From: Pedobacter namyangjuensis
GTDB taxonomy: Bacteria; Bacteroidota; Bacteroidia; Sphingobacteriales; Sphingobacteriaceae
NCBI RefSeq assembly: GCF_003313325.1
Contig: NZ_QMHQ01000002.1
Coordinates: 992,001 to 1,056,000 of the forward strand
Length of the DNA stretch: 64,000 nucleotides
Reading direction: 5' to 3'
Positions 8,328 through 17,766 of the stretch are shown piece after piece. Made by a program: the position numbers and the translations under genes. The notes below the pieces were generated by a model that was not told the origin of the DNA, searched no databases, and saw only the letters and a program-made list of their open reading frames with translations. Numbering within the stretch: position 1 is the stretch's first letter; each line of letters starts with the position of its first letter.

Positions 8328-9491
8328 TCACCCTCGATTAGCTTTAAGAACCCTAATAAAATTCTCGCCTAATATTTTTTTAATATCGGCTTCGTTATAA
8401 CCTCTTTTTAGCAAAGCCGAAGTTATTTTAGGATAGTCGGCTATACTGTTAATGCCTAGCGGAAAAGATTCGGCACCGTCGAAATCTGCACCTAAACCAA
8501 CATGGTCTATGCCAATTAATTTTACAATGTAATCGATGTGATCGATTAGCAATTCAATACTCGGACGAGTGGCATCAGCATCTTTTGGGTGGAACGCTAT
8601 TAGAGTGTCTATCGCATTACTACGACCATATTTAGAACTCAGCAGTTTAAGTTCATCATTATATTTAGCAAAGAAGGCTTTTTGTTTAGTGTTGTAAGTT
8701 GAGTCTAAAAATCCGCTGTAAAAATTCAACGAAATTAATCCTCCATTTTTGCCAACTGCCTTTATCTGTTCGTCTTTTAGATTTCGAGCAACAGGATTTA
8801 AGGCATATACAGAGCTATGAGAAACTAATACGGGTTTTTTAGATAATGTAATTGCATCGAAAAATGTCTTTTCGCCTACATGCGATAAATCTACCATTAC
8901 ACGAAGTTTATTCAATCTGGCCACAACCTTTTTGCCAAAAGCATTTAGCCCGGCATTTTCACGCTTAACTTTTCCAGAAGTCTCTTCGGCTGCAGAACTT
9001 GCCCAAGGAGTACTGTTGTTCCAAGTAAGGGTCAGGTAAATCATTCCTCGCTTTGCTAATTTATCTATATAGCTGAGGTTATTTTCGATCATGTGCCCGC
9101 CTTCTACCCCTATCATTGCAGCCAATTTGCCATCCGCAACTGCTTTGCTTAGCTCTTGCGCATTTGAAACTAAAGTGATTTTTGATGGATAACGGCTAAT
9201 CAAACTATAAAGTGAATCTATTTGCTGGTTTGCGATTGGATAACCGCCAAGATGGTCGCACCAGATGGAGAAGACCTGAACATCTAAACCGCCTTGTTTC
9301 GCCCTTACTAAGTCAAAGTTTCCGGTTTTTTGCAACTTGCCAATATCGATGCCAGACTTTATCTGATTGAACATAATATCGCCGTGTGTATCTACTACAA
9401 CTGCAGTTTCATGAATCTGAGGTGTAGTGCTCTGAGCGTAAGCATAGTTAAATACGGTAGCGAGAAAAGAAACAAACAACAATTTTTTCAT
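8328..9491 (-). CDS. Membrane dipeptidase (peptidase M19), secreted
   Basis: This is a renal-dipeptidase family zinc enzyme that hydrolyses dipeptides. A signal peptide of about 19 residues ends in AYAQ, placing it in the periplasm. Expected zinc-site motifs are in order: VDTHGD near residue 35, the bridging glutamate in GVEGGH, then histidines in DLSHVG and VSHSSV, and the late GADFDG segment. Its 387 residues match the family. It is the last gene of a run with two MORN-like proteins, 13 bp from the nearer one. The 244 bp to ung is AT-rich and holds no clear terminator. Confidence 0.93.
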   Translation of the reverse strand: MKKLLFVSFLATVFNYAYAQSTTPQIHETAVVVDTHGDIMFNQIKSGIDIGKLQKTGNFDLVRAKQGGLDVQVFSIWCDHLGGYPIANQQIDSLYSLISRYPSKITLVSNAQELSKAVADGKLAAMIGVEGGHMIENNLSYIDKLAKRGMIYLTLTWNNSTPWASSAAEETSGKVKRENAGLNAFGKKVVARLNKLRVMVDLSHVGEKTFFDAITLSKKPVLVSHSSVYALNPVARNLKDEQIKAVGKNGGLISLNFYSGFLDSTYNTKQKAFFAKYNDELKLLSSKYGRSNAIDTLIAFHPKDADATRPSIELLIDHIDYIVKLIGIDHVGLGADFDGAESFPLGINSIADYPKITSALLKRGYNEADIKKILGENFIRVLKANRG

Positions 9492-9504
9492 AAAAATGGA
9501 TTTA

Positions 9505-10113
9505 CTAATTGTTCGATTTCTTTTCTTTTTTGATATAGGTTGAGGATTTTAATATTCCTGCTTCAAAAACATCTAATCTTTTTTCCTTTTCAAAACGCCA
9601 TTCGCCATCCTTTTCGCCATTAACAAAGTTGCCGGTAATAATGTCTTTTCCGTACCTGTCTCTAGAAACAAATAATCCATTTAATTTGCCGTCTTTAAAA
9701 TTTTGCACACTAAGGATGTTACCATCAGGATAATAGTTATACCAAGGACCTTGTTCCAATCCATTTACGAAATTGCCCTCTTGAGCGGTATACCTAAATT
9801 TATTTTTTATTCTATAAGTAGTAAGATTTAAATTATTGAAGGCCTGGATATCTCCGTAAAAAATAAATTTACCATGTGGAATAGTTAAAAGCGAATCTGC
9901 GTAAGACCCGGTTTGCAACAAATTGTCGTAAAGGTCAAACCGTTTAAAAGTCCATATATCTTCTGTACTTAATTTGCCGTAGATACCATAAGAGGTTATT
10001 TTATCTTTATCTGTTGTAATCTTGTCGCCATAAAAATAGATCGGCTTTGCCTGCCCGATGCAAAGTGTTACTGATAGCGCCAACACAAAAGTTAAAAGTA
10101 TTTTTTTTATCAT
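9505..10113 (-). CDS. Secreted MORN-like repeat protein
   Basis: The protein has 202 residues with a signal peptide ending near GQA (residue 22). The body contains spaced 'NG..hG.w..Y..dG' units, such as GLEQGPWYNYYPDG and GEKDGEWRF, typical of MORN or YwqK-like beta-hairpin repeats. These proteins are often labelled antitoxins by homology, but I see no support for that here. It is a clear paralog of the next gene upstream: both begin their mature part with a KP(I/L)YFYGD motif. Spacing of 5 bp to that gene and 13 bp to the dipeptidase indicates one operon. Confidence 0.75.
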   Translation of the reverse strand: MIKKILLTFVLALSVTLCIGQAKPIYFYGDKITTDKDKITSYGIYGKLSTEDIWTFKRFDLYDNLLQTGSYADSLLTIPHGKFIFYGDIQAFNNLNLTTYRIKNKFRYTAQEGNFVNGLEQGPWYNYYPDGNILSVQNFKDGKLNGLFVSRDRYGKDIITGNFVNGEKDGEWRFEKEKRLDVFEAGILKSSTYIKKEKKSNN

Positions 10114-10118
10114 TTTAT

Positions 10119-10694
10119 TTAGTTTGTGGCAGACCTAACTCTACCTTCAACAAAATTAACCTGTTTATATTTACCCAATTTCCAGGTTCCATCTTCTAGG
10201 TCAAGTAAATATTGACCTTCCACCAATGTACGCCCTTTTCTATCAAACTTTTTATATTCGCCCTGTTTAAGCCCATTTACATAATTTACAATAGCAAAAA
10301 TTTTTCCATCTGGATAAAAGCTTATCCATCTGCCTGTTTTAAATCCATTATTGAAAGAACCTAGTTCACTTAAAAACCGAGAACTTTCTTTTAAATAAAA
10401 AAAAGTTCCATTTTCTTCGTTAAAATCATCAACTTGCATGTAATAATTGAACTTTCCATGAGGCACCTTTAGACTATCATCTTTGTATGTTCCGGTTTGA
10501 ATTAAATTGTCGAAGAAATCATAAACCTTAAGTACATAAATATTTTCTTGACTAAGTTTACCGAATACGCCGTAAGAAGTCGCTTTTGTAGAATCTGCAA
10601 TTATAGAATCGCCGTAAAAATATAGTGGCTTAACCTGTGCGCTCAGCGTACTTACTAACATAGCGAAGCATAAAATCAGCAGGATTTTTTTCAT
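10119..10694 (-). CDS. Secreted MORN-like repeat protein, paralog
   Basis: This 191-residue protein has a signal peptide ending around LSAQ (residue 20). It shares with its downstream neighbour the KPLYFYGDSI opening, a YGVFGKLS block, an LIQTGTYKD block and MORN-like hairpins near YPDGKIFA. The two probably arose by tandem duplication and then diverged. It is the first gene of the three-gene run ending in the dipeptidase. The function is unknown; a role as a beta-sheet scaffold at the cell surface or in the periplasm is likely. Confidence 0.75.
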   Translation of the reverse strand: MKKILLILCFAMLVSTLSAQVKPLYFYGDSIIADSTKATSYGVFGKLSQENIYVLKVYDFFDNLIQTGTYKDDSLKVPHGKFNYYMQVDDFNEENGTFFYLKESSRFLSELGSFNNGFKTGRWISFYPDGKIFAIVNYVNGLKQGEYKKFDRKGRTLVEGQYLLDLEDGTWKLGKYKQVNFVEGRVRSATN

Positions 10695-10755
10695 GGAAAT
10701 TTAATAACATTTGTGCAAACCCAATTTAGCAAAAAATAAGGATTCGCACAAACGA

Positions 10756-11415
10756 CTAATCGATTAGCATTTCTAATATCTCGCCTTCTACCACAAGTTT
10801 ACCAGCGGTAGATTGCTTTATAAAATCTACAGACACACCAGGTGCTCTTTCTAACAATTTGAAACCTCCCTCTGGCAAAACATCTAAAACGGCTAATTCC
10901 GTAACAATTTTCTTAATACATTTTACGCCGGTTAAAGGCAAAGTGCAGGCAGGCAACAATTTACTTTCGCCTGCTTTATTTATATGTTGCATAGCTACGA
11001 TAATATTTTTAGCTGATGCCACTAAATCCATTGCACCCCCCATTCCTTTTACCATTTTACCCGGAATTTTCCAATTGGCGATATCCCCATTTTCAGAAAC
11101 TTCCATTGCTCCTAGAATTGTCAGGTCTATTTTCTGCGCTCTGATCATTCCGAAACTCATTGCCGAATCGAAGATAGATGAGCCTGGCAAGGTAGTTATG
11201 GTCTGTTTGCCCGCATTTATCAAATCTGGATCTTCTTCTCCCTCAAAAGGAAATGGACCCATACCCAATAATCCATTTTCTGATTGCAACTCTACATTTA
11301 TCCCGTTAGGAATATAATTTGCAACCAAGGTTGGTATGCCTATGCCTAAATTTACGTAGTAACCGTCTTTTATTTCTTTAGCGATTCGTTTCGCTATTCC
11401 GTTTTTGTCTAACAT
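10756..11415 (-). CDS. scoB: 3-oxoacid CoA-transferase, subunit B
   Basis: The beta subunit of succinyl-CoA:3-ketoacid CoA-transferase moves CoA from succinyl-CoA to acetoacetate. The start is set at 11415, giving MLDKNGIAKRIAKE, because the family begins there; an upstream in-frame ATG at 11433 adds only MVKKNK. GIGIPTLVANYIP and the catalytic-glutamate segment SENGLLGMGP are plain. Its length of 219 residues is normal. It lies 77 bp downstream of subunit A on the same strand. Acetate or other acyl-CoA specificity cannot be excluded. Confidence 0.94.
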   Translation of the reverse strand: MLDKNGIAKRIAKEIKDGYYVNLGIGIPTLVANYIPNGINVELQSENGLLGMGPFPFEGEEDPDLINAGKQTITTLPGSSIFDSAMSFGMIRAQKIDLTILGAMEVSENGDIANWKIPGKMVKGMGGAMDLVASAKNIIVAMQHINKAGESKLLPACTLPLTGVKCIKKIVTELAVLDVLPEGGFKLLERAPGVSVDFIKQSTAGKLVVEGEILEMLID

Positions 11416-11492
11416 TTTATTCTTTTTAACCACAAAGGTATTAAGGCACTAAGTGAATTGTAAAACGATCTTTAATGTTTGTTCCTTATTCC

Positions 11493-12194
11493 TTAATCCT
11501 TTTTCCTAACCGTTCTCTGTTCAATTCTTTTCTCATAGGCTTCACCTTGAAAAATCCTGTGTACGTAAACGCCCGGTGTATGTATATGATCTGGATCTAG
11601 CTCGCCAGCTTGCACCAACTCTTCAACTTCGGCAATGGTAACTTTTCCGGCCATAGCCATAATTGGATTAAAATTTCTACTAGTAGAACGGAAAATAAGA
11701 TTCCCGGCCGTATCGCCCTTCCAAGCTTTCACCAATGCGAAATCGGCATCAAAAGCATATTCCATCAAGTAGTCTTTACCGCTAAAATTTCTGGTTTCTT
11801 TTCCGTCGGCTACCTCTGTACCCACACCGGCCGGTGTAAATATTGCTGGAATACCGTAGCCAGCAGCCAAACAACGTGTCGCCAATGTACCTTGTGGTAT
11901 AAGCTCCACTTCAAGTTCGCCACTTAATAATTGGCGCTCAAACTCGGCATTTTCTCCAACATACGAAGAAATCATTTTTTTCACCTGTCTGGTTTCTAAC
12001 ATTAATCCGATTCCGAAACCGTCTACACCAGCGTTATTGGATATGCAGGTTAAATCTTTAACACCTTTTTTAACCAAAGCAGCGATACAATTTTCAGGAA
12101 TACCGCAAAGTCCGAAACCACCTAACATAAGTGTGTGTCCGTTAGCAATATCTTTAATCGCTTCGTCGGCGTTCGATACAACTTTATTAATCAT
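11493..12194 (-). CDS. scoA: 3-oxoacid CoA-transferase, subunit A
   Basis: This is the alpha subunit, partner of the gene downstream. The coenzyme A transferase signature [13 protein letters not shown] is at about residues 25-37, and the later [15 protein letters not shown] block fits the SCOT alpha subunit rather than the AtoD type. Its length of 233 residues is standard. The two subunits together handle ketone bodies or short 3-oxoacids in the cytoplasm. No thiolase or dehydrogenase gene is nearby. Confidence 0.94.
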   Translation of the reverse strand: MINKVVSNADEAIKDIANGHTLMLGGFGLCGIPENCIAALVKKGVKDLTCISNNAGVDGFGIGLMLETRQVKKMISSYVGENAEFERQLLSGELEVELIPQGTLATRCLAAGYGIPAIFTPAGVGTEVADGKETRNFSGKDYLMEYAFDADFALVKAWKGDTAGNLIFRSTSRNFNPIMAMAGKVTIAEVEELVQAGELDPDHIHTPGVYVHRIFQGEAYEKRIEQRTVRKKD

Positions 12195-12284
12195 TTTATA
12201 CTGTTTTGGGCTAAAATAGGAAGATAATATGCGCTTTGCAAGTTTGCGAGGCCTTTGGTTAGATGTAAAAAATACACTAAGTGA

Positions 12285-12321
12285 AATAAAAAAGGTACCT
12301 CAAAACTAATTGAAGCACCTT
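12285..12321 (-). terminator. Terminator of the sugar dehydrogenase gene
   Basis: Read on the minus strand, a 12-bp stem (12310-12321 with 12292-12303, two G-U pairs) is followed by a T-rich run. It lies 15 bp after the stop of the gene at 12337. Confidence 0.7.
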
Positions 12322-12336
12322 AAAACATTGTTTATA

Positions 12337-13419
12337 TTATTTACTTATTTCTATAATTTTATCGTTGCTTCCGTTAGAAGTGCAGATGTAAATCTTACCT
12401 TCTGGCGATTGCGTAATAGCTCTCAATCTGCCAAATTCATTGACGTAAAAATTCTTGGTTGATTCGATTTTGCTTTGATCAGCATTTAATTTTAACTGCA
12501 TAAGTTTGCTATCTTTTAATAATGATAACAACAACGAATTTTTGAATTGCGGAATATAGTCTGAATTATAAAAAGTCATTCCGCTAGGTGCAATTGTTGG
12601 TGTCCAAGCTATTAACGGCTCTACTACATTATTTGTGCTACAAAAACCTGTTTCGTTAGTTTCGTTACACAGACCTTTTACCGTTGGCCATCCGTAATTT
12701 CTTCCTTTTTCAATAATATTGATCTCATCATCTGAATCTGGGCCGTGTTCTGATGAAAATAATTTATTACCAACAAATACAAGACCTTGCGCATTGCGGT
12801 GTCCGAGCGACCACATTGCGTTATTTGGAATGGGGTTATCCGAGGGTATTGTGCCATCCAAATTTAGTCGTAACACTTTACCCGCTAAAGAATTTACATT
12901 TTGAGGTGTTGAAGTATCCGCGGCATCACCAGTGGTGACGTATAATTTATTTGCGTTAATTAATAGCCTCGATCCATTATGTGTTGAAGCTGCTGGAATA
13001 TTGTCTAATAATATTTGAGGATTGATAAGCGTGCCATTATTATAACTATAACGAACTATTTTACCTCTGTATGAAGTACCATAGTTATAAAAAACATAAA
13101 GAAAAGGTGTATTCGGAAAATCTGGGTGCAGCACCATTCCAAGTAAGCCTCCTTCGCCACTAACCCTAACTTCGCTTATTGTTATTAAGCTATTGACCTG
13201 CCCGTTTGCTGGATTAATTCTACTTATTTTGCCAGCTTTTTCTGTAACCCAAATAAAATTATCGGGTCCGTAAATAATTTCCCAAGGATTAGCAAGACTA
13301 GAAGTAATAACTCTCGTTTTTAATTCAACATCTCCCAAATCTGGATTTTCGTTGTTATTGTCTTTTTTGCAACCCGCAAATAACAAAACTAATAATAGGC
13401 AGTTTAACAGTGTTTTCAT
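12337..13419 (-). CDS. PQQ-type glucose/sorbosone dehydrogenase-like lipoprotein
   Basis: The 360-residue protein begins with a lipoprotein signal (lipobox LFAGC, Cys17, then KKDN). The mature part has the features of the glucose/sorbosone dehydrogenase beta-propeller: PWEIIYGPD near the start, GEGGLLGMVLHPDF, STHNGSRLLI and a LGHRNAQGL block followed by SSEHGPDSDDEIN. These match the sugar-binding and calcium/PQQ-site regions of soluble aldose sugar dehydrogenases. It would oxidise sugars at the cell envelope if supplied with PQQ; no PQQ synthesis gene is in the window. It is monocistronic. Confidence 0.9.
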   Translation of the reverse strand: MKTLLNCLLLVLLFAGCKKDNNNENPDLGDVELKTRVITSSLANPWEIIYGPDNFIWVTEKAGKISRINPANGQVNSLITISEVRVSGEGGLLGMVLHPDFPNTPFLYVFYNYGTSYRGKIVRYSYNNGTLINPQILLDNIPAASTHNGSRLLINANKLYVTTGDAADTSTPQNVNSLAGKVLRLNLDGTIPSDNPIPNNAMWSLGHRNAQGLVFVGNKLFSSEHGPDSDDEINIIEKGRNYGWPTVKGLCNETNETGFCSTNNVVEPLIAWTPTIAPSGMTFYNSDYIPQFKNSLLLSLLKDSKLMQLKLNADQSKIESTKNFYVNEFGRLRAITQSPEGKIYICTSNGSNDKIIEISK

Positions 13420-13462
13420 AGCTGTAACGTTTTAATTATAACAACGTTACAGCTATAAGGTT

Positions 13463-15832
13463 TTAGGCTAAATTAACATAGGTAATACCGTCGCCGCCCC
13501 TGTCTGCATGCTCATCTTCTAAACTTTTAACCTCTTTGTATTTTTTTAAATGCTCCCGTATCAATTTCCTTAAAATACCATCGCCTTTACCGTGGATTAA
13601 TTTTATAGAGGTAAAACCCAGCATAATCGCTTTATCCATGTAGTTCTCTACTTCTTGCACCGCATTTTCGCCACGCATTCCTCTTAAATCCAGCTCTGCT
13701 TTAAAGTTTGTAATTGCATCAACCATTCTACCTGAAAATGAATTGCTTTGTACAACTTTTTTTGCTTGACGGTTACTGATTTTTTTAACTCGATTACGTT
13801 TTACCACAGAACGAAGATCTCCTAAAGCTAAGACCAAGTTATCTCTATTAATTTCTAAAACTTGCCCCGTCGTTTCAGCATTGTTCAACTGTACCCAATC
13901 CCCCACTTCAATTGCCGAGTCGTCAAACTTTACTACAGGTTTTTTCTCCTCTCTAACTTCATTTTTAATCAAACTCTGTTGCAAGTTCTGACGAAGCTGT
14001 TTGGTTACAACTTTATCAGCCTGTTTCTCTTTAATTTCCGCTATTGTGTTTTCAACTAGCTTATTCGCATCTTTAATAATGTTTTGCGCTTCCAGCTTAG
14101 CTTCTTTAATTAATACTTTTTTGTTCTCCTCTAAGAAAAGTTTGAGCTTTTCATTTTCGCTTACCAGGTTTTTAACTTTGTTCTGTTGGTTTGCAAGTTG
14201 AATTTTACTTTCGTGAATCTGGCGTTTTTCTTTTTCTAGATCAACCAACAAACTATCTATGCTATTTTGGCTTGCACCAGTTTTAGCCTTTGCCAATTTA
14301 AGTACCTCGTCTTGCAAGCCTATATTTTGCGCAATTTCAAATGCATAAGAGCTACCTGGTTTTCCAATGTCTAATACATACAGCGGTTTCATTTTACTGT
14401 TATCAAATAACATTGATGCATTTTCCAATCCATCGGTACTGCCGGCAAAAAGTTTAAGATTCGAATAATGTGTTGTAATTACACCGCGAACCTTTTTCGT
14501 GTTTAACACTTCTAAAACTGCCTCGGCCATTGGTCCACCAAACTGCGGATCTGTGCCTGTACCAAACTCGTCAATTAAAACCAAGGTTTTTGGTGTTGCA
14601 TGGGCAACAAAATATCGCATTTTAGTTAAATGAGCGCTGTAAGTACTCAAATCAGACTCAATCGATTGATCGTCGCCTATATCTGCAAAAATCTGATCGA
14701 AAATACCCATCTCGCTATTCTCATCAACCGGAACTAATAGTCCAGTCTGCAACATCATTTGCAACAAACCAACAGTTTTCATACAAACAGATTTACCACC
14801 TGCATTTGGCCCCGAAACCAGAACAACCCTTACGTTTTCATTTAACTGAATATTTAAGGGAACTACCGATTTCTGTTCTTTCGCAAACGAAAGTAATAAA
14901 AGCGGATGGCGAGCATTCATTAACTTTGTTTTGGGCTCTTTCAATAACTTCGGCATACTGGCCTGTATATCGATTGCAAACAAAGCTTTAGCCCTAACAA
15001 AATCTAACTTCGTTAAAAAACCATGGTAAGAGAGCAAAAGCGGCGTATATGGTCTAAGTTCGGTTGTTAAAGCAATTAAAATTTTAATTATTTCCCGTCG
15101 CCTGTCAAACTCTAAATCCCGGAGCCTATTATTAAGTGTAAAAACCTCTTCTGGTTCTAGGTAAACCGTTTGTCCGCTGGCAGATTCATCATGTATAAAA
15201 CCTTTAAGCTTACGTTTATTTTCTGCCAAAATCGGAATACACATTCTACCATCTCTGATAGTTAGGCTTCCATCGGCTACCCAGTTTTTACCTAAAGCCA
15301 TTTTGTAAATGGAATCCATCCTTTTGCGTACATCCTGCTCGCCTTTGGCAATTTCGCTTGTAATATTTTGTAATTCGACAGATGCATTTGGTTTCATTTT
15401 ACCTTTGGCATCCAATACTTTTTCTATCTTTTTAAGGATGTCTTTTTCTATCGGAAGATGTTCAAAAAGCGCTTCCAGATTTGGATAGATTTCTTTTCGC
15501 TCATCAAAAAATCTGATAACAGAAAAAACAGTTTGTAACGAAGCGTAAATTTGGAAGAGTTCATCTTCCATTAAATAAGCGCCTTCTACCTTAATTTTAT
15601 CGGCAAGTATTTTTATATCAAAAAAAGTACTTATCTGTAGCGGTTCTTGATTTTCGAGTATGGTTTTAAATTCACTTGTTTGCCTTAAAAACTTATTAAT
15701 TTGGTCAAACTTGGTCATTACCTGCATCTTATTAACTAATGCTTGCCCCATTGTACTTAAACAATGTTGATGAACCATTTGCCTAACCTCGTTAAAGCCT
15801 AACCTTTCTTGGCAATTCTCAGGGTATAACAT
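13463..15832 (-). CDS. mutS2: MutS2 family DNA-binding ATPase with Smr domain
   Basis: This 789-residue MutS2 protein has a MutS-like clamp and ATPase plus a C-terminal Smr nuclease domain. MutS2 suppresses recombination and, in some bacteria, rescues collided ribosomes. Walker A is GPNAGGKS at residues 341-348, Walker B is LVLIDEFGTGTD, and a long coiled coil follows (about 510-620). The Smr domain near the end has LDLRGMR and HGKGDGILR. It lacks the mismatch-reading N-terminal domain of MutS, as expected. The next gene upstream on the same strand ends 6 bp before its start, so the two are probably co-transcribed. Confidence 0.96.
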   Translation of the reverse strand: MLYPENCQERLGFNEVRQMVHQHCLSTMGQALVNKMQVMTKFDQINKFLRQTSEFKTILENQEPLQISTFFDIKILADKIKVEGAYLMEDELFQIYASLQTVFSVIRFFDERKEIYPNLEALFEHLPIEKDILKKIEKVLDAKGKMKPNASVELQNITSEIAKGEQDVRKRMDSIYKMALGKNWVADGSLTIRDGRMCIPILAENKRKLKGFIHDESASGQTVYLEPEEVFTLNNRLRDLEFDRRREIIKILIALTTELRPYTPLLLSYHGFLTKLDFVRAKALFAIDIQASMPKLLKEPKTKLMNARHPLLLLSFAKEQKSVVPLNIQLNENVRVVLVSGPNAGGKSVCMKTVGLLQMMLQTGLLVPVDENSEMGIFDQIFADIGDDQSIESDLSTYSAHLTKMRYFVAHATPKTLVLIDEFGTGTDPQFGGPMAEAVLEVLNTKKVRGVITTHYSNLKLFAGSTDGLENASMLFDNSKMKPLYVLDIGKPGSSYAFEIAQNIGLQDEVLKLAKAKTGASQNSIDSLLVDLEKEKRQIHESKIQLANQQNKVKNLVSENEKLKLFLEENKKVLIKEAKLEAQNIIKDANKLVENTIAEIKEKQADKVVTKQLRQNLQQSLIKNEVREEKKPVVKFDDSAIEVGDWVQLNNAETTGQVLEINRDNLVLALGDLRSVVKRNRVKKISNRQAKKVVQSNSFSGRMVDAITNFKAELDLRGMRGENAVQEVENYMDKAIMLGFTSIKLIHGKGDGILRKLIREHLKKYKEVKSLEDEHADRGGDGITYVNLA

Positions 15833-15838
15833 AATTTG

Positions 15839-16447
15839 TTATTGTTTTGGTTTTAGCTCTGGCTCTGTAACCGTGGTTAATGTAGTATCTGCTGTAGCTA
15901 CCGGAACGGTTGATCCGTTTGTTGCCGTTGGCGTTGTAGTACTTTGTATATTAATTTGGCTGTAAACCGTTGGCGATTTATAGATGTTACCATACTTCTG
16001 ACTAACCAGGTAACGATAATTGTATTTTCTACTTAAAGTAGGATCATACTGCGTGCTGTCTTTTACGCTTGCATCAAAAACACCTTTAAAGTTGTGTTCT
16101 ACATCTGCTGATATCGAAGATACCGTCTCATCTTTAAGTACGCTAAGCTTAGCGGTTACGCTATCGTAAATCTGCTTAAACAACGTAGGCTTTTTGTAAT
16201 AGTAGTCTAAGCTTCTATTGTATTGTGCCGAATCTACTCCAAACTTTTTGTAAATAGCTTTATAGTAGGTAGCAGCAACTTTTTTCGCACTGTCCTGACT
16301 AGAAAAACCAGTAATATAACCATCAACCAAATGCATATCATATAAAATCGACTGCATTTTATCTGGCTGGAGTACATCTTTAGGAATACCTGGTTTGCAA
16401 GCATATAGCAAAGTGACTACAGCAACCAAAGCAAAAAATCTCTTCAT
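15839..16447 (-). CDS. DUF4296 lipoprotein
   Basis: The lipoprotein signal ends at LYAC (Cys17), followed by KPGIPKDVLQPDKM. The 'iP..vl....m..il.dmHl.dgy' pattern is the DUF4296 hallmark. The middle of the 202-residue protein is helical, with Y-K-K patterns. The last 40 residues are a Thr/Ser/Pro-rich tail that looks disordered. DUF4296 is restricted to Bacteroidota and its function is unknown. The gene is followed 6 bp later by mutS2, a neighbourhood I have no functional explanation for. Confidence 0.85.
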   Translation of the reverse strand: MKRFFALVAVVTLLYACKPGIPKDVLQPDKMQSILYDMHLVDGYITGFSSQDSAKKVAATYYKAIYKKFGVDSAQYNRSLDYYYKKPTLFKQIYDSVTAKLSVLKDETVSSISADVEHNFKGVFDASVKDSTQYDPTLSRKYNYRYLVSQKYGNIYKSPTVYSQINIQSTTTPTATNGSTVPVATADTTLTTVTEPELKPKQ

Positions 16448-16518
16448 TATTTATAAAACTCTTCTATTTCTTAGCCAATTTGCGCTAAGGTTGTTAATTT
16501 TACCAAAAATACTGATAA

Positions 16519-17214
16519 ATGAGCATTGCAGATAACTTATTGAAATATAAAAATGAATTAGACGCAGCGGGGGTTAAACTTGTAGCTGTCTCTAAAAACC
16601 ATCCGGCTGATGCCGCATTGGAAGCTTACAATGCAGGGCAAAGGATTTTTGGCGAAAACCTTGTGCAAGAAATGGTTGATAAACAAGCGCAGTTGCCTAC
16701 AGATATCGACTGGCATTTAATTGGGCATTTACAAACGAATAAAGTTAAATATATAGCTCCATTTGTTAAACTCATAGAATCAGTTGATAGTATAAAACTG
16801 CTCAAGGAAATTGATAAACAAGCTGCTAAAAATAAGCGAGTAATAGATTGCTTGTTACAAATTTATATAGCTGATGAGGATACCAAATTTGGCCTAGGCT
16901 TTGATGAAGCTATCGAGCTACTTCGTTCGGAAGAATTTGAAAGTTTAAAAAATGTTAGAATTGTTGGTTTAATGGGCATTGCCACAAATAATGGATCAGA
17001 GCTACAGACCCGTGCCGAGTTTCAGGAACTAAAGGTGCTCTTTAATGGAATTAAACTAAGCTTTTTTAGAAAAGAGGATTCGTTTAAGGAAATATCAATG
17101 GGCATGTCTGCAGACTATAAAATTGCTGTGGCAGAAGGAAGCACAATGGTTAGAATAGGAAGCAACATATTCGGAAAACGAGTAATTAAACATTGGAAAG
17201 CCGAGAAAGAGTAA
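16519..17214 (+). CDS. YggS-family PLP homeostasis protein
   Basis: This is a 231-residue YggS/PROSC-type protein, a single alanine-racemase-like TIM barrel that binds pyridoxal phosphate and buffers its supply. The PLP lysine lies in LVAVSKNHPAD (family VSK motif), followed by FGENLVQE and WHLIGHLQTNKV. The phosphate site segment SMGMSADYKIAV and VRIGSNIFG closes the protein. It starts the forward run that continues to 22568, although 38 bp separate it from the acetyltransferase. Confidence 0.94.
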   Translation: MSIADNLLKYKNELDAAGVKLVAVSKNHPADAALEAYNAGQRIFGENLVQEMVDKQAQLPTDIDWHLIGHLQTNKVKYIAPFVKLIESVDSIKLLKEIDKQAAKNKRVIDCLLQIYIADEDTKFGLGFDEAIELLRSEEFESLKNVRIVGLMGIATNNGSELQTRAEFQELKVLFNGIKLSFFRKEDSFKEISMGMSADYKIAVAEGSTMVRIGSNIFGKRVIKHWKAEKE

Positions 17215-17252
17215 CAGTTAAGAGCTAAAAATTGAAGTTTAGAGTTAAATAA

Positions 17253-17750
17253 ATGAATATACGAGTTGCTAAGAAAGAAGATTGCGCAAGATTGTTGGAG
17301 CTAATTAATGAATTGGCGCTTTATGAAAAAGCTCCAGAAGAGGTTACCGTTACGTTAGCGCAATTTATTGACGCTGGTTTCGGCAATAATCCGGTTTGGA
17401 AGGCCTTTGTAGCGGAGCTCCCTTCTCCGTTAGGAGAGACCTTTGACGGTGAGATTGTTGGCTTTGCTTTGTTTTATACCAGATACTCAACTTGGAAAGG
17501 CTGTCGTTTATATCTAGAAGATTTTATAGTAACGGAAGAGTATCGAGGTAAAGGAATTGGCAAAATGCTTTTCGAAAAAGTAATGGAAGAGACTAAAAAT
17601 GGTAATTACAGCGGTATGGTTTGGCAAGTTTTAGACTGGAACGAACCAGCCTTAAACTTCTATAATAAATACGCAGCAAGAATTGAAGAAGGTTGGCTAA
17701 ATGCATCTTTTTCTAAAGAACAGATCGATGGCTTTGAATTAGCCCGATAA
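17253..17750 (+). CDS. GNAT-family N-acetyltransferase
   Basis: This 165-residue acetyl-CoA-dependent acetyltransferase is of the spermidine/diamine acetyltransferase-like group. The acetyl-CoA pyrophosphate loop is EYRGKGIGKMLF (motif A), preceded by the LYLEDFIV strand and followed by VLDWNEPALNFY (motif B). Residues about 56-64 (ELPSPLGET) appear to be an insertion between two strands relative to the usual 'AEvdGeivGFAL' pattern. At the DNA level that insert contains a small palindrome (17418-17440). The reading frame stays open and the catalytic motifs are intact, so the protein is probably functional. The substrate is unknown. Confidence 0.92.
   Translation: MNIRVAKKEDCARLLELINELALYEKAPEEVTVTLAQFIDAGFGNNPVWKAFVAELPSPLGETFDGEIVGFALFYTRYSTWKGCRLYLEDFIVTEEYRGKGIGKMLFEKVMEETKNGNYSGMVWQVLDWNEPALNFYNKYAARIEEGWLNASFSKEQIDGFELAR
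17418..17440. repeat. Short palindromic insert inside the GNAT gene
   Basis: TCTCC-GTTA-GGAGA forms a hairpin within a 'ctcccttctcc...' block that resembles intergenic palindromic elements I recall from this lineage. Here it sits in frame in a coding sequence, where the encoded LPSPLGE breaks the family alignment. Confidence 0.45.
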
Positions 17751-17766
17751 AATTAAACTAGCTATC

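Noticed and set aside
10859-11317. 152-residue plus-strand open frame over the CoA-transferase B gene
   Set aside because: Antisense shadow of a well-supported enzyme gene.
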